This document shows, in pieces, positions 40,274-49,285 of a stretch of 64,000 bases of DNA. The translations under genes and the position numbers were made by a program. The DNA lies in contig NZ_LGIT01000009.1 of NCBI RefSeq assembly GCF_001187865.1, positions 744,001 through 808,000 on the forward strand. Reading direction: 5' to 3'. The DNA is from Klebsiella sp. RIT-PI-d (lineage in GTDB: Bacteria > Pseudomonadota > Gammaproteobacteria > Enterobacterales > Enterobacteriaceae). Each line of letters starts with the position of its first letter. The stretch's first letter is position 1. Below the pieces are notes generated by a model. It did no database searches. It had not been told where the DNA came from and saw only the letters and a list, made by a program, of their open reading frames with translations.

Positions 40274-41068
40274 ATGTTTTTAGTCGACTCACACTGCCAT
40301 CTTGATGGCCTCGATTATCAATCTTTGCATAAAGACGTCGACGACGTGCTGGCAAAAGCGGCAGCCCGCGATGTGAAATTTTGTCTTGCGGTAGCGACCA
40401 CGCTGCCGGGTTACCGTAGCATGCGCGCGCTGGTGGGCTGTCGCAATAACGTCGTATTTTCCTGTGGCGTTCACCCGCTGAATCAGGATGAGACGTATGA
40501 CGCAGACGAACTACGCACCCTGGCAGCCGAAGAAGGCGTCGTTGCCATGGGTGAAACCGGCCTTGATTATTTTTACACTCCTGAAACAAAAGCGCGTCAA
40601 CAGCGCTCTTTTCGCGATCACATTCGCATTGGACGTGAGCTGAATAAGCCAGTCATTGTGCATACCCGCGATGCACGCGCTGATACATTGCAGATCTTGA
40701 GTGAAGAAAAGGTGACGGATTGCGGTGGAGTACTACACTGTTTTACGGAAGATCGTGAAACAGCGGGAAAGTTACTGGATATGGGTTTTTACATCTCCTT
40801 TTCTGGCATTGTCACCTTCCGTAACGCCGAACAATTGCGTGATGCCGCGCGCTATATACCACTCGATCGCCTGCTGGTGGAAACGGACTCCCCTTATCTT
40901 GCCCCCGTACCGCATCGGGGCAAAGAAAATCAGCCGGCAATGACGCGTGATGTCGCTGAATATATGGCCGTGCTGAAAGGGGTGACGCTTGAGCAACTGG
41001 CGCAGCATACTACACAGAACTTCGCCAGCCTGTTTCATATCGATCCTCTTCGCCTGCAAAGCGCCTGA
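40274..41068 (+). CDS. ycfH: TatD-family metal-dependent hydrolase YcfH
   Basis: YcfH is a TatD-type metallohydrolase, a likely deoxyribonuclease by family. The 264-aa product carries the metal-binding motifs in order: DSHCHLDGLDY at the N terminus, GETGLDYFY, VHTRDA, HCFTED and ETDSPYLAPVPHRG. It ends the run pabC-mltG-tmk-holB-ycfH, 10 bp after holB. DNA substrates have been shown for TatD itself; the target for YcfH in the cell is not established. Confidence 0.95.
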   Translation: MFLVDSHCHLDGLDYQSLHKDVDDVLAKAAARDVKFCLAVATTLPGYRSMRALVGCRNNVVFSCGVHPLNQDETYDADELRTLAAEEGVVAMGETGLDYFYTPETKARQQRSFRDHIRIGRELNKPVIVHTRDARADTLQILSEEKVTDCGGVLHCFTEDRETAGKLLDMGFYISFSGIVTFRNAEQLRDAARYIPLDRLLVETDSPYLAPVPHRGKENQPAMTRDVAEYMAVLKGVTLEQLAQHTTQNFASLFHIDPLRLQSA

Positions 41069-41114
41069 TAATCTTTTTTTTAGTACTCGTAATTAATGAC
41101 CGAAGCGAGTAAAG

Positions 41115-41140
41115 TTCACCGCCTAAAAATGGGCGGTGAA
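41115..41140 (+). terminator. Hairpin between ycfH and ptsG
   Basis: TTCACCGCC and GGCGGTGAA form a 9-bp stem with an 8-nt loop, 46 bp after the ycfH stop. There is no T tract behind it, so termination here is uncertain; a T run (CTTTTTTTTAG) precedes it. Confidence 0.4.
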
Positions 41141-41242
41141 GTCATCATATAAGCTTTACTGGCACATATTTCGTAAATATATGAAAATTCGCTAACCATT
41201 CATGGCGGAAACGTGATTGTCGTCAAACAAAAATTCTGTGAT

Positions 41243-41267
41243 TTATTTTACTCTGTGTAATAAATAA
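41243..41267 (+). promoter_or_regulatory. Putative Mlc operator of ptsG
   Basis: TTATTTTAC and GTAATAAATAA flank a short centre, an imperfect palindrome with the TTATTT ... AAATAA ends of Mlc sites. E. coli ptsG has an almost identical sequence around its transcript start and is repressed by Mlc unless glucose is being transported. Confidence 0.7.
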
Positions 41268-41361
41268 AGGTCCTAAGAGACCTGGTTCACAATGAGGTTC
41301 TCCCCCCTCATTCAGGCGCGAAAGCGTAAAAAAAGCACAAATACTCAGGAGCACTCTCACT
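41268..41361 (+). promoter_or_regulatory. ptsG mRNA leader with SgrS-pairing sequence
   Basis: The leader has two small hairpins (AGGTC/GACCT about 41268-41283 and AATGAGG/CCTCATT at 41291-41312). Next to the ribosome binding site it has AATACTCAG at 41340-41348, complementary to CUGAGUAUU in the E. coli small RNA SgrS. In E. coli, SgrS and Hfq block ptsG translation and trigger RNase E decay during sugar-phosphate stress. The pairing block is kept here; sgrS itself is not in the window. Confidence 0.75.
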
Positions 41362-42795
41362 ATGTTTAAGAATGCATTTGCTAACCTGCAAAAGGTCGGT
41401 AAATCGCTGATGTTGCCGGTATCCGTACTGCCTATCGCAGGTATCCTGCTTGGCGTCGGTTCGGCTAACTTCAGCTGGCTGCCAGAAGTTGTTTCTCATG
41501 TCATGGCAGAAGCAGGCGGTTCTGTTTTTGCTAATATGCCTTTAATCTTCGCAATCGGCGTGGCATTAGGTTTTACCAATAACGACGGCGTATCTGCGCT
41601 GGCATCTGTAGTCGCCTATGGCATCATGGTAAAAACCATGGCCGTGGTTGCGCCACTGGTGCTGCATCTGCCACCTGAAGAGATCGCCGCTAAGCACCTT
41701 GCGGATACCGGGGTATTAGGCGGTATTATTGCCGGTGCGATTGCGGCGTACATGTTTAACCGCTTCTACCGTATCAAGCTGCCTGAGTATCTGGGCTTCT
41801 TCGCCGGTAAACGTTTTGTGCCGATCATTTCTGGTCTGACCGCGATCTTTTTAGGTATCGTGCTCTCCTTCATTTGGCCACCGATTGGTACCGCTATCCA
41901 GACCTTCTCTCAGTGGGCTGCCTATCAGAACCCGGTAGTGGCGTTCGGTATCTACGGCTTTATTGAGCGCTGCCTGGTGCCGTTTGGTCTGCACCATATC
42001 TGGAACGTTCCTTTCCAGATGCAGATTGGTGAATACACCAACGCAGCCGGCCAGGTGTTCCACGGTGATATCCCGCGTTATATGGCAGGCGACCCGACTG
42101 CGGGTAAACTGTCCGGCGGCTTCCTGTTTAAAATGTACGGTCTGCCGGCTGCTGCAATTGCCATCTGGCACTCTGCTAAACCAGAGAACCGTGCAAAAGT
42201 GGGCGGTATCATGATCTCCGCCGCGCTGACCTCGTTCCTGACCGGTATCACCGAGCCGATCGAGTTCTCCTTCATGTTCGTTGCGCCGATCCTGTACATT
42301 ATCCACGCTATTCTGGCGGGCCTGGCTTTCCCAATCTGTATCCTGCTGGGTATGCGTGACGGTACGTCGTTCTCTCACGGTCTGATTGACTTTATCGTCC
42401 TGTCCGGTAACAGCAGCAAGCTGTGGCTGTTCCCAATTGTCGGTATCTGCTATGCGATTGTCTACTACACGGTTTTCCGCGTGCTAATCAAAGCGCTGAA
42501 TCTGAAAACCCCGGGTCGTGAAGACAATACTGACGATGTGAAAGCAGGAGCAACCAGCGAAATGGCTCCGGCCCTGGTTGCCGCCTTCGGCGGTAAAGAA
42601 AACATCACTAACCTTGATGCCTGTATTACGCGTTTACGCGTGAGCGTGGCTGATGTTGCTAAAGTCGATCAGGCTGGCCTGAAACGTCTGGGTGCGGCAG
42701 GGGTTGTGGTTGCAGGCTCTGGCGTGCAGGCTATTTTCGGTACTAAATCTGACAACCTGAAAACGGAGATGGATGAGTATATCCGTCAAAGCTAA
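41362..42795 (+). CDS. ptsG: Glucose-specific PTS enzyme IICB
   Basis: PtsG takes up glucose through the phosphotransferase system, phosphorylating it on entry. The 477-aa product equals the E. coli length. The IIC membrane part covers about residues 1-390, with the [15 protein letters not shown] substrate-site region. The IIB domain follows a linker, with the phospho-Cys in [12 protein letters not shown] (about residue 421). The first residues ([26 protein letters not shown]) are amphipathic. Expression should follow Mlc and CRP, with SgrS control on the message. Confidence 0.98.
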   Translation: MFKNAFANLQKVGKSLMLPVSVLPIAGILLGVGSANFSWLPEVVSHVMAEAGGSVFANMPLIFAIGVALGFTNNDGVSALASVVAYGIMVKTMAVVAPLVLHLPPEEIAAKHLADTGVLGGIIAGAIAAYMFNRFYRIKLPEYLGFFAGKRFVPIISGLTAIFLGIVLSFIWPPIGTAIQTFSQWAAYQNPVVAFGIYGFIERCLVPFGLHHIWNVPFQMQIGEYTNAAGQVFHGDIPRYMAGDPTAGKLSGGFLFKMYGLPAAAIAIWHSAKPENRAKVGGIMISAALTSFLTGITEPIEFSFMFVAPILYIIHAILAGLAFPICILLGMRDGTSFSHGLIDFIVLSGNSSKLWLFPIVGICYAIVYYTVFRVLIKALNLKTPGREDNTDDVKAGATSEMAPALVAAFGGKENITNLDACITRLRVSVADVAKVDQAGLKRLGAAGVVVAGSGVQAIFGTKSDNLKTEMDEYIRQS

Positions 42796-42813
42796 TCGGT
42801 AAGTTGGGGAGAT

Positions 42814-42844
42814 AAAAGGCAGCGTAATCGCTGCCTTTTTTTAT
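42814..42844. terminator. Terminator between ptsG and the convergent secreted-protein gene
   Basis: AAAAGGCAGCG and CGCTGCCTTTT form an 11-bp stem with a TAAT loop, followed by further T. The A run on the other side lets it serve the convergent gene too. Confidence 0.92.
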
Positions 42845-42858
42845 GCCGTACAGAACGG

Positions 42859-43287
42859 TTATTTCCCTTCCTGCGCCAGATAATCTGTCAGAAAATGTTC
42901 GGCATTTCCTTCCTGAGACAGGGACCGATCGTAGGCGACCCAGGTCGATGAGGATTCACCCGGCAGATAAAGCTCACCTGAGCCATCTTTTACCCGCAGC
43001 AATTCCCACGATTTGCCGTCAATTTCCGTTTTATAGCTGGTGGCACCGCCGCTGGCAGGTTGCATTTTGCAGCGGATGATTTTCTTATCCATGGCGTTAT
43101 CAACGTTGACCACTTGTACCAGCGACTCGTTATCTTCTTTAGGACCGATGCGTAACGTCCAGACCTGCACGCCTTCTCCACCGGTATAACCCTTAACATA
43201 TTGCGCAATTTCAGGGCGCGGCGCCTCTGCGAACGCAGATTGCATCAGCATAAATGAACCCAGAACGGCGATGATAAAACGAAACAT
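42859..43287 (-). CDS. Small secreted protein of unknown function
   Basis: This 142-aa product has a clear Sec signal peptide (MFRFIIAVLGSFMLMQSAFA, cut before EAPRP) and a mature part of about 122 aa, so it should be periplasmic. I do not recognise the family with certainty. The early mature region (EIAQYVKGYTGGEGVQVWTL, then GPKEDNESLVQVV) faintly recalls the protease inhibitor ecotin in spacing and pattern, but only one cysteine is present (IIRCKMQ) where ecotin has a disulfide pair. AGGAGAG gives a good ribosome binding site. The gene is absent at this place in E. coli K-12. It lies between ptsG and fhuE as a separate unit. Confidence 0.85.
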   Translation of the reverse strand: MFRFIIAVLGSFMLMQSAFAEAPRPEIAQYVKGYTGGEGVQVWTLRIGPKEDNESLVQVVNVDNAMDKKIIRCKMQPASGGATSYKTEIDGKSWELLRVKDGSGELYLPGESSSTWVAYDRSLSQEGNAEHFLTDYLAQEGK

Positions 43288-43406
43288 AGACTCTCCTGTT
43301 AAATAAATCCCTGCACAATGTTGAGGCAGAGTTAAAGCAGAAGAGTATCCCCTGAAAGGATAAGCGTGAACAACGTCAAAAATTAGTGGGTTTACTAAGA
43401 GAAGAA

Positions 43407-43428
43407 CAGGGGACCGGGCGGCCCCCTG
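43407..43428 (-). terminator. Terminator-like hairpin downstream of fhuE
   Basis: CAGGGG and CCCCTG pair around a GC-rich loop, and the minus strand continues TTCTTCTCTT. It lies 12 bp past the fhuE stop. Confidence 0.55.
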
Positions 43429-43440
43429 AGAAAACGCTAA

Positions 43441-45633
43441 TCAGAAGCTGTAGTTTGCGGAGACGGAGACGCTACGCGGCTCGCCGTAAACCACACCGCG
43501 GCTGTCTACGTTGGTATCATATTTCTTGTCGAACAGGTTATCCACATTCGCCTGCACGGAAAAGGCTTTTGTGACGTTGTAACGGGCAAACAGATCCACC
43601 AGCGCGAAGCTGCCCTGTTCAGAACGATAAGTGCCGTCCGGAACCGCCACGTCAGACCAGACATGGTTCTGCCAGTTGACGCCGCCGCCTACGGTCAGCG
43701 CCTGCAATTCCGGGATACGATAGCTGGTGAAGAGCTTCGCACTGGTGCGCGGCAGATTCGGGTTCACCGCCTCGCCTTCGCTGTCTTCAGCGACATAACG
43801 GGTGATGCCGAAGGTCATCTGCCAGTTGTCGGTCAGTGCGCCGTTGACTTCGAACTCAACGCCTTTGCTGACGGTTCCATCAACCTCTTTATAGGCCGTT
43901 TCACCGCTGGTACCCGGAATAATGGCGGCGGTAGACTGCGCCAGATGATCCTGCTCAATGCGGAAGATGGCTAAAGACGTGGTCAGTCGGCTATTCATCC
44001 AGTCGCTTTTAAGACCCGCTTCGTAGTTGTTGCCGGTGATTGGCGACAAATATTTACTTTCGATATTACGCTGGGTTTGCGGTTTAAATACCGACGTATA
44101 GCTGGCATAAGTTGACCAGGTATCGTTAATATCAAAGATAAGCCCGGCGTAAGGAGAGGTGTTATTTTTCTCCAGATGCTGATTCAGCGTATCAAGATTA
44201 TATTTAGTATAACGTGCGCCAATAATCGCATGCAGCGGATCGGCCAGAGAGATACGCGTCGCCATGTAGGCTGATTTCTGATGAACCGTATCTTCCTGTG
44301 CCAGGTCTAACGGGTTCCAGTGAGTCTCAGGGAAGTTACCATCATAATTATAGAAACTACCCAGTTCGGTATCGCCAATATTGGCCCATGAGCTGTAGTA
44401 GGTATTATTCTGCCGGGTATAGCTGGTACCAATCATCAATTCATGCTGGCGACCCAGAAGTTCATAAGAGCCGTTGGCAAAGGTATCTACCGCATCAACT
44501 TTGCGTTTACCGGTGTTATAACCGGTACCGCCGACGTAAGGATAGGATGCACCGTACGGGCTGACCATCATCCCCGTCGTTTTATCCACCAACCCATCCA
44601 GGTACAGCTGCTGGCTGTCGAGGTTCATTTCGGTATGCGTACCGTTAACGGTCAACTGCCAGTCGCCGCCTAGCTTCTGATTCAGGGTGGCGAAGGTACG
44701 TTTAGACTCTTTATCGTTGTAAGCCCAGTCAGGCGCGGCGCTGTAACTACGATCCGGGTTAACTTTGCTGCCGTCAGTGTACCAGCGCGGCGCGCCACCC
44801 CAGGTGGCGCTATCAACATTGGTTTCCTGATAGTCATAACCGACAGAAAAGCGCGTGGCGTCGGTCAGATCAACATCGACCACGCCGTAGAAGAATTTTT
44901 TCTCCTGATTGTAACGGTCGATCCAGCTATCATTATTCTGGTAGCCCGCTACCATACGACCGCGAATTCGGCCATCTTCTGTCAGCGGCGTGGAAAGGTC
45001 GGCGACATAACGCTGCTTATTCCAGCTGCCATATTCGGCTGAAACATTGGTTTTGAACTCGCGGCTATCGGCATGTTTACGTACCATGTTAATGGCGGCA
45101 GACGGGTTGCCGGAACCCGTGGTCAGGCCATTCGCGCCGCGCACAACTTCAATACGCTCATAGATGGCGGTATCGGAAAGCGCGTCGCCGAGGTTCCAGC
45201 GGGATTCAAACAGGGTCGGAATACCATCGACCATATAGTTATCGATGGCAAAACCGCGCGCGTAATAGCTGGCGCGGTCGGAATCCGCAAACGTCTCGCT
45301 GATCCCGGTAGTATTTCTCAGCACATCCCCCAGAGACTGAAGATTCTGATCCTCCATGCGCTGCTCGCTAATAATGCTGACCGACTGCGGTATATCACGC
45401 TGCACAAGCATCATTTTGGTACCCGCAGTGCTGACTTTGACACTGTAATCCCGGTTGTCGGAATTGTCAGTTGCCCCGGCCGCAGCACCATCGACAACAA
45501 TCGTATCTTCTTTTTTAGCATCAGCAGCGAAAACGGCGGAAGGGATCAGGGCGAATGCAATGCAGACGGCCAGACGCGTTGGGGTGGCGGCAGACGAGTA
45601 CCGGGCGTCCCTGGTTGAATGAGTGAAAGACAT
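43441..45633 (-). CDS. fhuE: Ferric coprogen/rhodotorulic acid receptor FhuE
   Basis: FhuE is the TonB-dependent outer-membrane receptor for ferric coprogen, rhodotorulic acid and ferrioxamine B. The 730-aa product is nearly the E. coli length. A signal peptide (ending ALIPSAVFAADA) is followed by a TonB-box-like DTIVV, then the plug domain (RDIPQSVSIISEQRMEDQ). The 22-strand barrel ends with the aromatic C-terminal residue (SVSVSANYSF). AAGGG precedes the ATG. A Fur-box-like sequence upstream suggests iron repression. Similarity to E. coli FhuE is good in the plug and lower in outer loops. Confidence 0.95.
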   Translation of the reverse strand: MSFTHSTRDARYSSAATPTRLAVCIAFALIPSAVFAADAKKEDTIVVDGAAAGATDNSDNRDYSVKVSTAGTKMMLVQRDIPQSVSIISEQRMEDQNLQSLGDVLRNTTGISETFADSDRASYYARGFAIDNYMVDGIPTLFESRWNLGDALSDTAIYERIEVVRGANGLTTGSGNPSAAINMVRKHADSREFKTNVSAEYGSWNKQRYVADLSTPLTEDGRIRGRMVAGYQNNDSWIDRYNQEKKFFYGVVDVDLTDATRFSVGYDYQETNVDSATWGGAPRWYTDGSKVNPDRSYSAAPDWAYNDKESKRTFATLNQKLGGDWQLTVNGTHTEMNLDSQQLYLDGLVDKTTGMMVSPYGASYPYVGGTGYNTGKRKVDAVDTFANGSYELLGRQHELMIGTSYTRQNNTYYSSWANIGDTELGSFYNYDGNFPETHWNPLDLAQEDTVHQKSAYMATRISLADPLHAIIGARYTKYNLDTLNQHLEKNNTSPYAGLIFDINDTWSTYASYTSVFKPQTQRNIESKYLSPITGNNYEAGLKSDWMNSRLTTSLAIFRIEQDHLAQSTAAIIPGTSGETAYKEVDGTVSKGVEFEVNGALTDNWQMTFGITRYVAEDSEGEAVNPNLPRTSAKLFTSYRIPELQALTVGGGVNWQNHVWSDVAVPDGTYRSEQGSFALVDLFARYNVTKAFSVQANVDNLFDKKYDTNVDSRGVVYGEPRSVSVSANYSF

Positions 45634-45698
45634 GTTGAACCCTTTGTTATGTTTGCTATTTTGACTTAATCCCGATGCGATGCCGGGAATAAGTACAA

Positions 45699-45717
45699 GG
45701 TAATGATTCTGAATTGC
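45699..45717 (-). promoter_or_regulatory. Putative Fur box of fhuE
   Basis: GGTAATGATTCTGAATTGC matches the left half of the Fur consensus GATAATGATAATCATTATC well and the right half poorly. It is 66 bp upstream of fhuE, and fhuE is Fur-repressed in E. coli. Confidence 0.5.
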
Positions 45718-45735
45718 ATTCGCGCATGTAAATGC

Positions 45736-45756
45736 AAATGCGAAATATACGCATTT
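45736..45756. repeat. Perfect inverted repeat AAATGCG-N7-CGCATTT
   Basis: Two 7-bp arms surround AAATATA, 103 bp upstream of the fhuE start. The layout looks like a dimeric regulator site. No regulator known to me fits it. Confidence 0.55.
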
Positions 45757-46003
45757 ATGTTCGCGCTGTAAACAGATGTAACAAGGGTTTCCGGAACAAT
45801 GTTTCAGCCATACTTAACCGGTTTAGATGGGCTTTATGCGTAAACCCTCAGCGGCTAAACGCGAAGAGGGAAAGAAAACGTCGGATAAAGTTGAAAGAGC
45901 GTGAGTAAGTCGCTCATACTCTTATAGATGTTGTATTCTGTATGTCAGGCAGGTTGTAAACCGGCCGGGTGGCGGACACACAAAATGAATTAAGGAAAAG
46001 GTC

Positions 46004-46360
46004 ATGGCTGAAGAGACTATTTTTAGTAAAATTATTCGTCGCGAAATTCCCGCTGATATTGTGTATCAGGATGAGTTAGTAACAGCGTTTCGTGATATTT
46101 CCCCGCAGGCGCCTACCCATATCCTTATCATTCCCAATATCCTGATCCCAACGATTAATGATGCGACCGCAGCACATGAACAGGCCCTTGGACGCATGAT
46201 GACTGTCGCAGGCAAAATCGCGCGTGAGGAAGGAATTGCTGAAGATGGTTACCGGTTGATTATGAACTGTAATCGACACGGTGGTCAGGAGGTTTACCAC
46301 ATTCATATGCACCTGCTGGGCGGCCGCGTGCTAGGCCCAATGCTTGCGCATAAAGGCTAA
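46004..46360 (+). CDS. hinT: Purine nucleoside phosphoramidase HinT
   Basis: HinT is a histidine-triad protein that hydrolyses adenosine 5'-phosphoramidates and aminoacyl adenylates. The 118-aa product is one residue shorter than in E. coli. The HIT motif reads [13 protein letters not shown], with the nucleophile as the middle histidine, and the N-terminal [20 protein letters not shown] is typical. AAGGAAAAGG precedes the ATG. ycfL follows after 4 bp, so hinT, ycfL, lpoB, thiK, nagZ and ycfP probably form one transcript. Confidence 0.97.
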   Translation: MAEETIFSKIIRREIPADIVYQDELVTAFRDISPQAPTHILIIPNILIPTINDATAAHEQALGRMMTVAGKIAREEGIAEDGYRLIMNCNRHGGQEVYHIHMHLLGGRVLGPMLAHKG

Positions 46361-46364
46361 TATC

Positions 46365-46742
46365 ATGGGAAGAGGACGCTACGCTGCATTATTAACGGTA
46401 GTTCTGCTGGCGGGCTGCGGCTCTCCGCGCCCGGAAATTCCCGTTGGCGATAACCAGACGCTGGTGATGGAAGCAACAGTACTGGCGGCCGGGATTAGTG
46501 CTGAGGCGCCGGAAGTTAAACATTCTGATATTCAGGCCAGCGCGTCCTCTGCTTTATACAATGAACGGCGCGAACCTGTCACTTTACACTATCGTTTCTA
46601 CTGGTATGACGACAGAGGTCTGGAAATGCACCCGCTGGAAGCGCCACGCAGCGTGATTATTCCGGGAAATTCCGCCGTAACGCTGCATGGAACAGCAAAC
46701 GGTTTGGGTGCGCGTAAAGTCAGACTTTATCTCTATTTATAA
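46365..46742 (+). CDS. ycfL: Lipoprotein YcfL (DUF1425)
   Basis: YcfL is a small lipoprotein of unknown function with a DUF1425 domain. The 125-aa product equals the E. coli length. The lipobox is LLAGC (cysteine about residue 18). Conserved stretches are SSALYNERREPVTLHYRFYWYDDRGLEMHPLE and the end RKVRLYLYL. The Ig-like beta pattern recalls periplasmic partner proteins. I choose the ATG at 46365, 4 bp after hinT. It lies directly before lpoB; a link to cell-wall synthesis is only suggested by place. Confidence 0.94.
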   Translation: MGRGRYAALLTVVLLAGCGSPRPEIPVGDNQTLVMEATVLAAGISAEAPEVKHSDIQASASSALYNERREPVTLHYRFYWYDDRGLEMHPLEAPRSVIIPGNSAVTLHGTANGLGARKVRLYLYL

Positions 46743-46764
46743 AAATATAACGGAGTAAACCTCA

Positions 46765-47412
46765 ATGATAACTGTACGTCGTTTCGCGCTAATCAGTGCT
46801 CTGGCGATTTTTCTTGCCGGGTGCGTAACGAAAGAGCAGCAGCCTGCACCGGTTGATACCGCGCAGCCGGGCACTCAGCAGCCGCAGCCTGTCCAGCCGC
46901 AGCCCGTACCAACGGTTCCTGACGTTCCGACGGTTCCGACGCAGCCAGGACCGATTGAAGAACCGGACAACACCGCAGCCCCTGCGCCGCGTGAACGTCA
47001 CTATGACTGGAGCAGCGCGATTGCCCCGCTGTCCGCTAAAATGCTGCAGGCGGATGGGGTTAACAGCGGTAGCGTACTGCTGGTAGACAGCGTTAATAAC
47101 CGCACTAACGGTTCGCTGAACGCCAGTGAAGCAACGGAAGCGCTGCGTAATGCCTTAGCCAATAACGGTAAATTTACCCTGGTATCGGCCCAGCAACTGT
47201 CAATGGCGAAACAGCAGCTGGGACTTTCACCGCAGGACAGCCTCGGCAGCCGCAGTAAGGCAATTGGTATTGCCCGCAACGTCGGCGCAAACTATGTGTT
47301 GTATTCAAACGCTACGGGAAATGTGAATTCACCGGCGCTTCAGATGCAGCTGATGCTGGTGCAGACGGGCGAAATTATCTGGTCCGGTAAAGGTGCCGTT
47401 CAACAGCAATAA
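46765..47412 (+). CDS. lpoB: Penicillin-binding protein activator LpoB
   Basis: LpoB is the outer-membrane lipoprotein that reaches through the peptidoglycan to activate PBP1b. The 215-aa product (213 in E. coli) has a lipoprotein signal ending LAGC (about residue 20). A long Pro/Gln-rich flexible linker follows (about residues 27-75), then the globular domain that touches the UB2H domain of PBP1b ([35 protein letters not shown]). Its last 20 nt overlap the thiK start. The linker is what lets it span the periplasm. Confidence 0.96.
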   Translation: MITVRRFALISALAIFLAGCVTKEQQPAPVDTAQPGTQQPQPVQPQPVPTVPDVPTVPTQPGPIEEPDNTAAPAPRERHYDWSSAIAPLSAKMLQADGVNSGSVLLVDSVNNRTNGSLNASEATEALRNALANNGKFTLVSAQQLSMAKQQLGLSPQDSLGSRSKAIGIARNVGANYVLYSNATGNVNSPALQMQLMLVQTGEIIWSGKGAVQQQ

Positions 47413-48223
47413 GCTGTCGCGTGACCAGCTATTGTCGCGCTTTTTACCAGGCTATCATCCCGCCGCCCGTAAGCCCTCCTCAGGGCTCGGCGGCGGGAGT
47501 TGCATCATTGAAAAGGGTCAACAGCGGCGGGTGCTGCGTCAGCACTACGATCCTCAGTCCTCTGAGTATCACTTTCTGCGTCACTATCACGCGCTCCGGC
47601 AGCTGCCTGTTACCCTCGCCCCGAAAGCCTTTCTTTACCATCGTGGATGGATGGTTGTCGATTATCTGCACGGTGAGGTAAAAAGCACACTTCCTGAGAC
47701 TGCCGAACTGGCGCAGGTGCTGTATCATCTGCACCAGCAGCGGCATTTTGGCTGGCGTATAACGCTTACGCCGCTGCTTGAACGTTACTGGCAAACGTGT
47801 TCCCCCGCGCGGCGTACTCCTTTCTGGCTTCGGCAACTCGCCCGGCTTAAACGACAAGGTGAACCCCAGCCGCTGCGTTTAGCGCCGCTGCATATGGATG
47901 TCCATGCCGGTAATCTGGTGTATACCGCAGGCGGCATACGGCTAATCGACTGGGAATATGCCGGGGACGGGGACATTGCGCTCGAACTTGCGTCAGTCTG
48001 GATGCCAGAAGATGCGCTCAGACGCCAGCTTATTAACGATTACGCGGCAGCCGCACACATTATGCCTTCGCAGCTAGGGCAGCAGGTCAGACGCTGGCGA
48101 CCATGGGTGCTGATGTTAATGGCAGGCTGGTTTGAATGCCGCTGGCAGCAAACCGGTGAGGGGCAGTTTATTGCCCTGGCCGATGAAATATGGAAACAGC
48201 TACACAAATCACAGGAGAGGTAA
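47393..48223 (+). CDS. thiK: Thiamine kinase
   Basis: ThiK phosphorylates thiamine to thiamine phosphate in salvage. The 276-aa product is close to the E. coli length (274) and belongs to the choline/ethanolamine kinase-like APH fold. The catalytic loop reads [16 protein letters not shown], with [17 protein letters not shown] as the metal-binding DFG-like part. The Gly-rich N-terminal loop is [10 protein letters not shown]. The start is GTG (protein MPFNSNKL) inside the lpoB end, as in E. coli. nagZ begins 2 bp after its stop. Confidence 0.94.
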   Translation: MPFNSNKLSRDQLLSRFLPGYHPAARKPSSGLGGGSCIIEKGQQRRVLRQHYDPQSSEYHFLRHYHALRQLPVTLAPKAFLYHRGWMVVDYLHGEVKSTLPETAELAQVLYHLHQQRHFGWRITLTPLLERYWQTCSPARRTPFWLRQLARLKRQGEPQPLRLAPLHMDVHAGNLVYTAGGIRLIDWEYAGDGDIALELASVWMPEDALRRQLINDYAAAAHIMPSQLGQQVRRWRPWVLMLMAGWFECRWQQTGEGQFIALADEIWKQLHKSQER

Positions 48224-48225
48224 GC

Positions 48226-49251
48226 GTGGGTCCGGTAATGTTGAATGTCGAAGGTTTTGAACTGGATGCAGAAGAGCGTGAGATCCTCGCGCATCCGCTG
48301 GTGGGCGGATTAATTCTTTTTAGCCGCAACTATCACGATCCCGCGCAGCTGCGCGAGCTGGTTCGTCAAATTCGTGCTGCCTCACACCATCGGCTGGTGA
48401 TTGCTGTCGATCAGGAAGGCGGACGGGTCCAGCGTTTTCGTGACGGTTTTACCCAACTGCCTGCTGCGCAGTCCTTCGCTGAACTGCACGGAATGGAAGA
48501 GGGCGGCAGGCTGGCGAAAGAGGCTGGCTGGCTGATGGCCAGTGAAATGATTGCCATGGACATTGATATCAGCTTTGCGCCGGTTCTCGATGTCGGTCAT
48601 ATCAGCGCGGCGATTGGCGAGCGTGCCTATCATGACGATCCGCAAAAAGCGCTGGCAATGGCCCGCTGTTTCATTGATGGAATGCACGCGGCCGGGATGA
48701 AAACCACCGGTAAACACTTTCCTGGTCACGGTGCAGTCACCGCCGACTCGCACAAAGAGACGCCGCATGACACCCGTTCTGAGGCGGAGATCCGCGCCAG
48801 AGATATGACGATATTCCGCACCCTGATTAACGAAAATCGCCTCGACGCTATTATGCCGGCGCACGTTATTTACAGTCAGATAGATCCGCGCCCGGCAAGC
48901 GGTTCCCCCTGGTGGTTGCAAACCGTGTTGCGCGGCGAGCTTAACTTCAATGGGGTCATTTTCTCTGACGATCTTTCGATGGAAGGGGCAGCGATTATGG
49001 GCAGCTACGCCGAGCGCGGTCAGGCAGCGCTGGATGCCGGTTGCGACATGATCCTGGTGTGCAACGATCGTAAAGGAATGACCAGTGTTCTGGATAATCT
49101 GTCGCCGATCAATGCGCAGCGTGTTACGCAATTGTATCATAAGGGAGCTTTCACTCGTCAGGAGCTAATGGATTCCCCACGCTGGAAAACAGTAAGTGCG
49201 CAGCTGGAACAGTTGCATGAGCGCTGGCAGGAATACAAAGCAATCCATTAA
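48226..49251 (+). CDS. nagZ: Beta-N-acetylhexosaminidase NagZ
   Basis: NagZ is the cytoplasmic glycosidase of peptidoglycan recycling; it removes GlcNAc from anhydro-muropeptides, and its product signals AmpC beta-lactamase induction where ampR is present. The 341-aa product equals the E. coli length. The GH3 signatures are visible: [26 protein letters not shown] (mobile His of the catalytic loop) and [10 protein letters not shown] with the Asp nucleophile. I choose the GTG at 48226 because AGGAGAGG precedes it and the protein then begins as in E. coli (GPVML). The frame is open 12 codons further up. Confidence 0.97.
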   Translation: MGPVMLNVEGFELDAEEREILAHPLVGGLILFSRNYHDPAQLRELVRQIRAASHHRLVIAVDQEGGRVQRFRDGFTQLPAAQSFAELHGMEEGGRLAKEAGWLMASEMIAMDIDISFAPVLDVGHISAAIGERAYHDDPQKALAMARCFIDGMHAAGMKTTGKHFPGHGAVTADSHKETPHDTRSEAEIRARDMTIFRTLINENRLDAIMPAHVIYSQIDPRPASGSPWWLQTVLRGELNFNGVIFSDDLSMEGAAIMGSYAERGQAALDAGCDMILVCNDRKGMTSVLDNLSPINAQRVTQLYHKGAFTRQELMDSPRWKTVSAQLEQLHERWQEYKAIH

Positions 49252-49285
49252 TCCCTTCGGGGATACGAAGTAGTGTGAGGATGCA

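Larger units (their letters stand above)
45634..46003. other. Divergent intergenic region fhuE/hinT
   Basis: This 370-bp stretch holds the control regions of two divergent genes. A Fur-like site and a perfect 7-bp inverted repeat lie on the fhuE side (separate entries). GAGCG/CGCTC (about 45898-45917) forms a small stem on the hinT side, followed by a TATAGA/TATTCT-type -10 region for hinT. No ORF with a ribosome binding site was seen. Confidence 0.6.
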
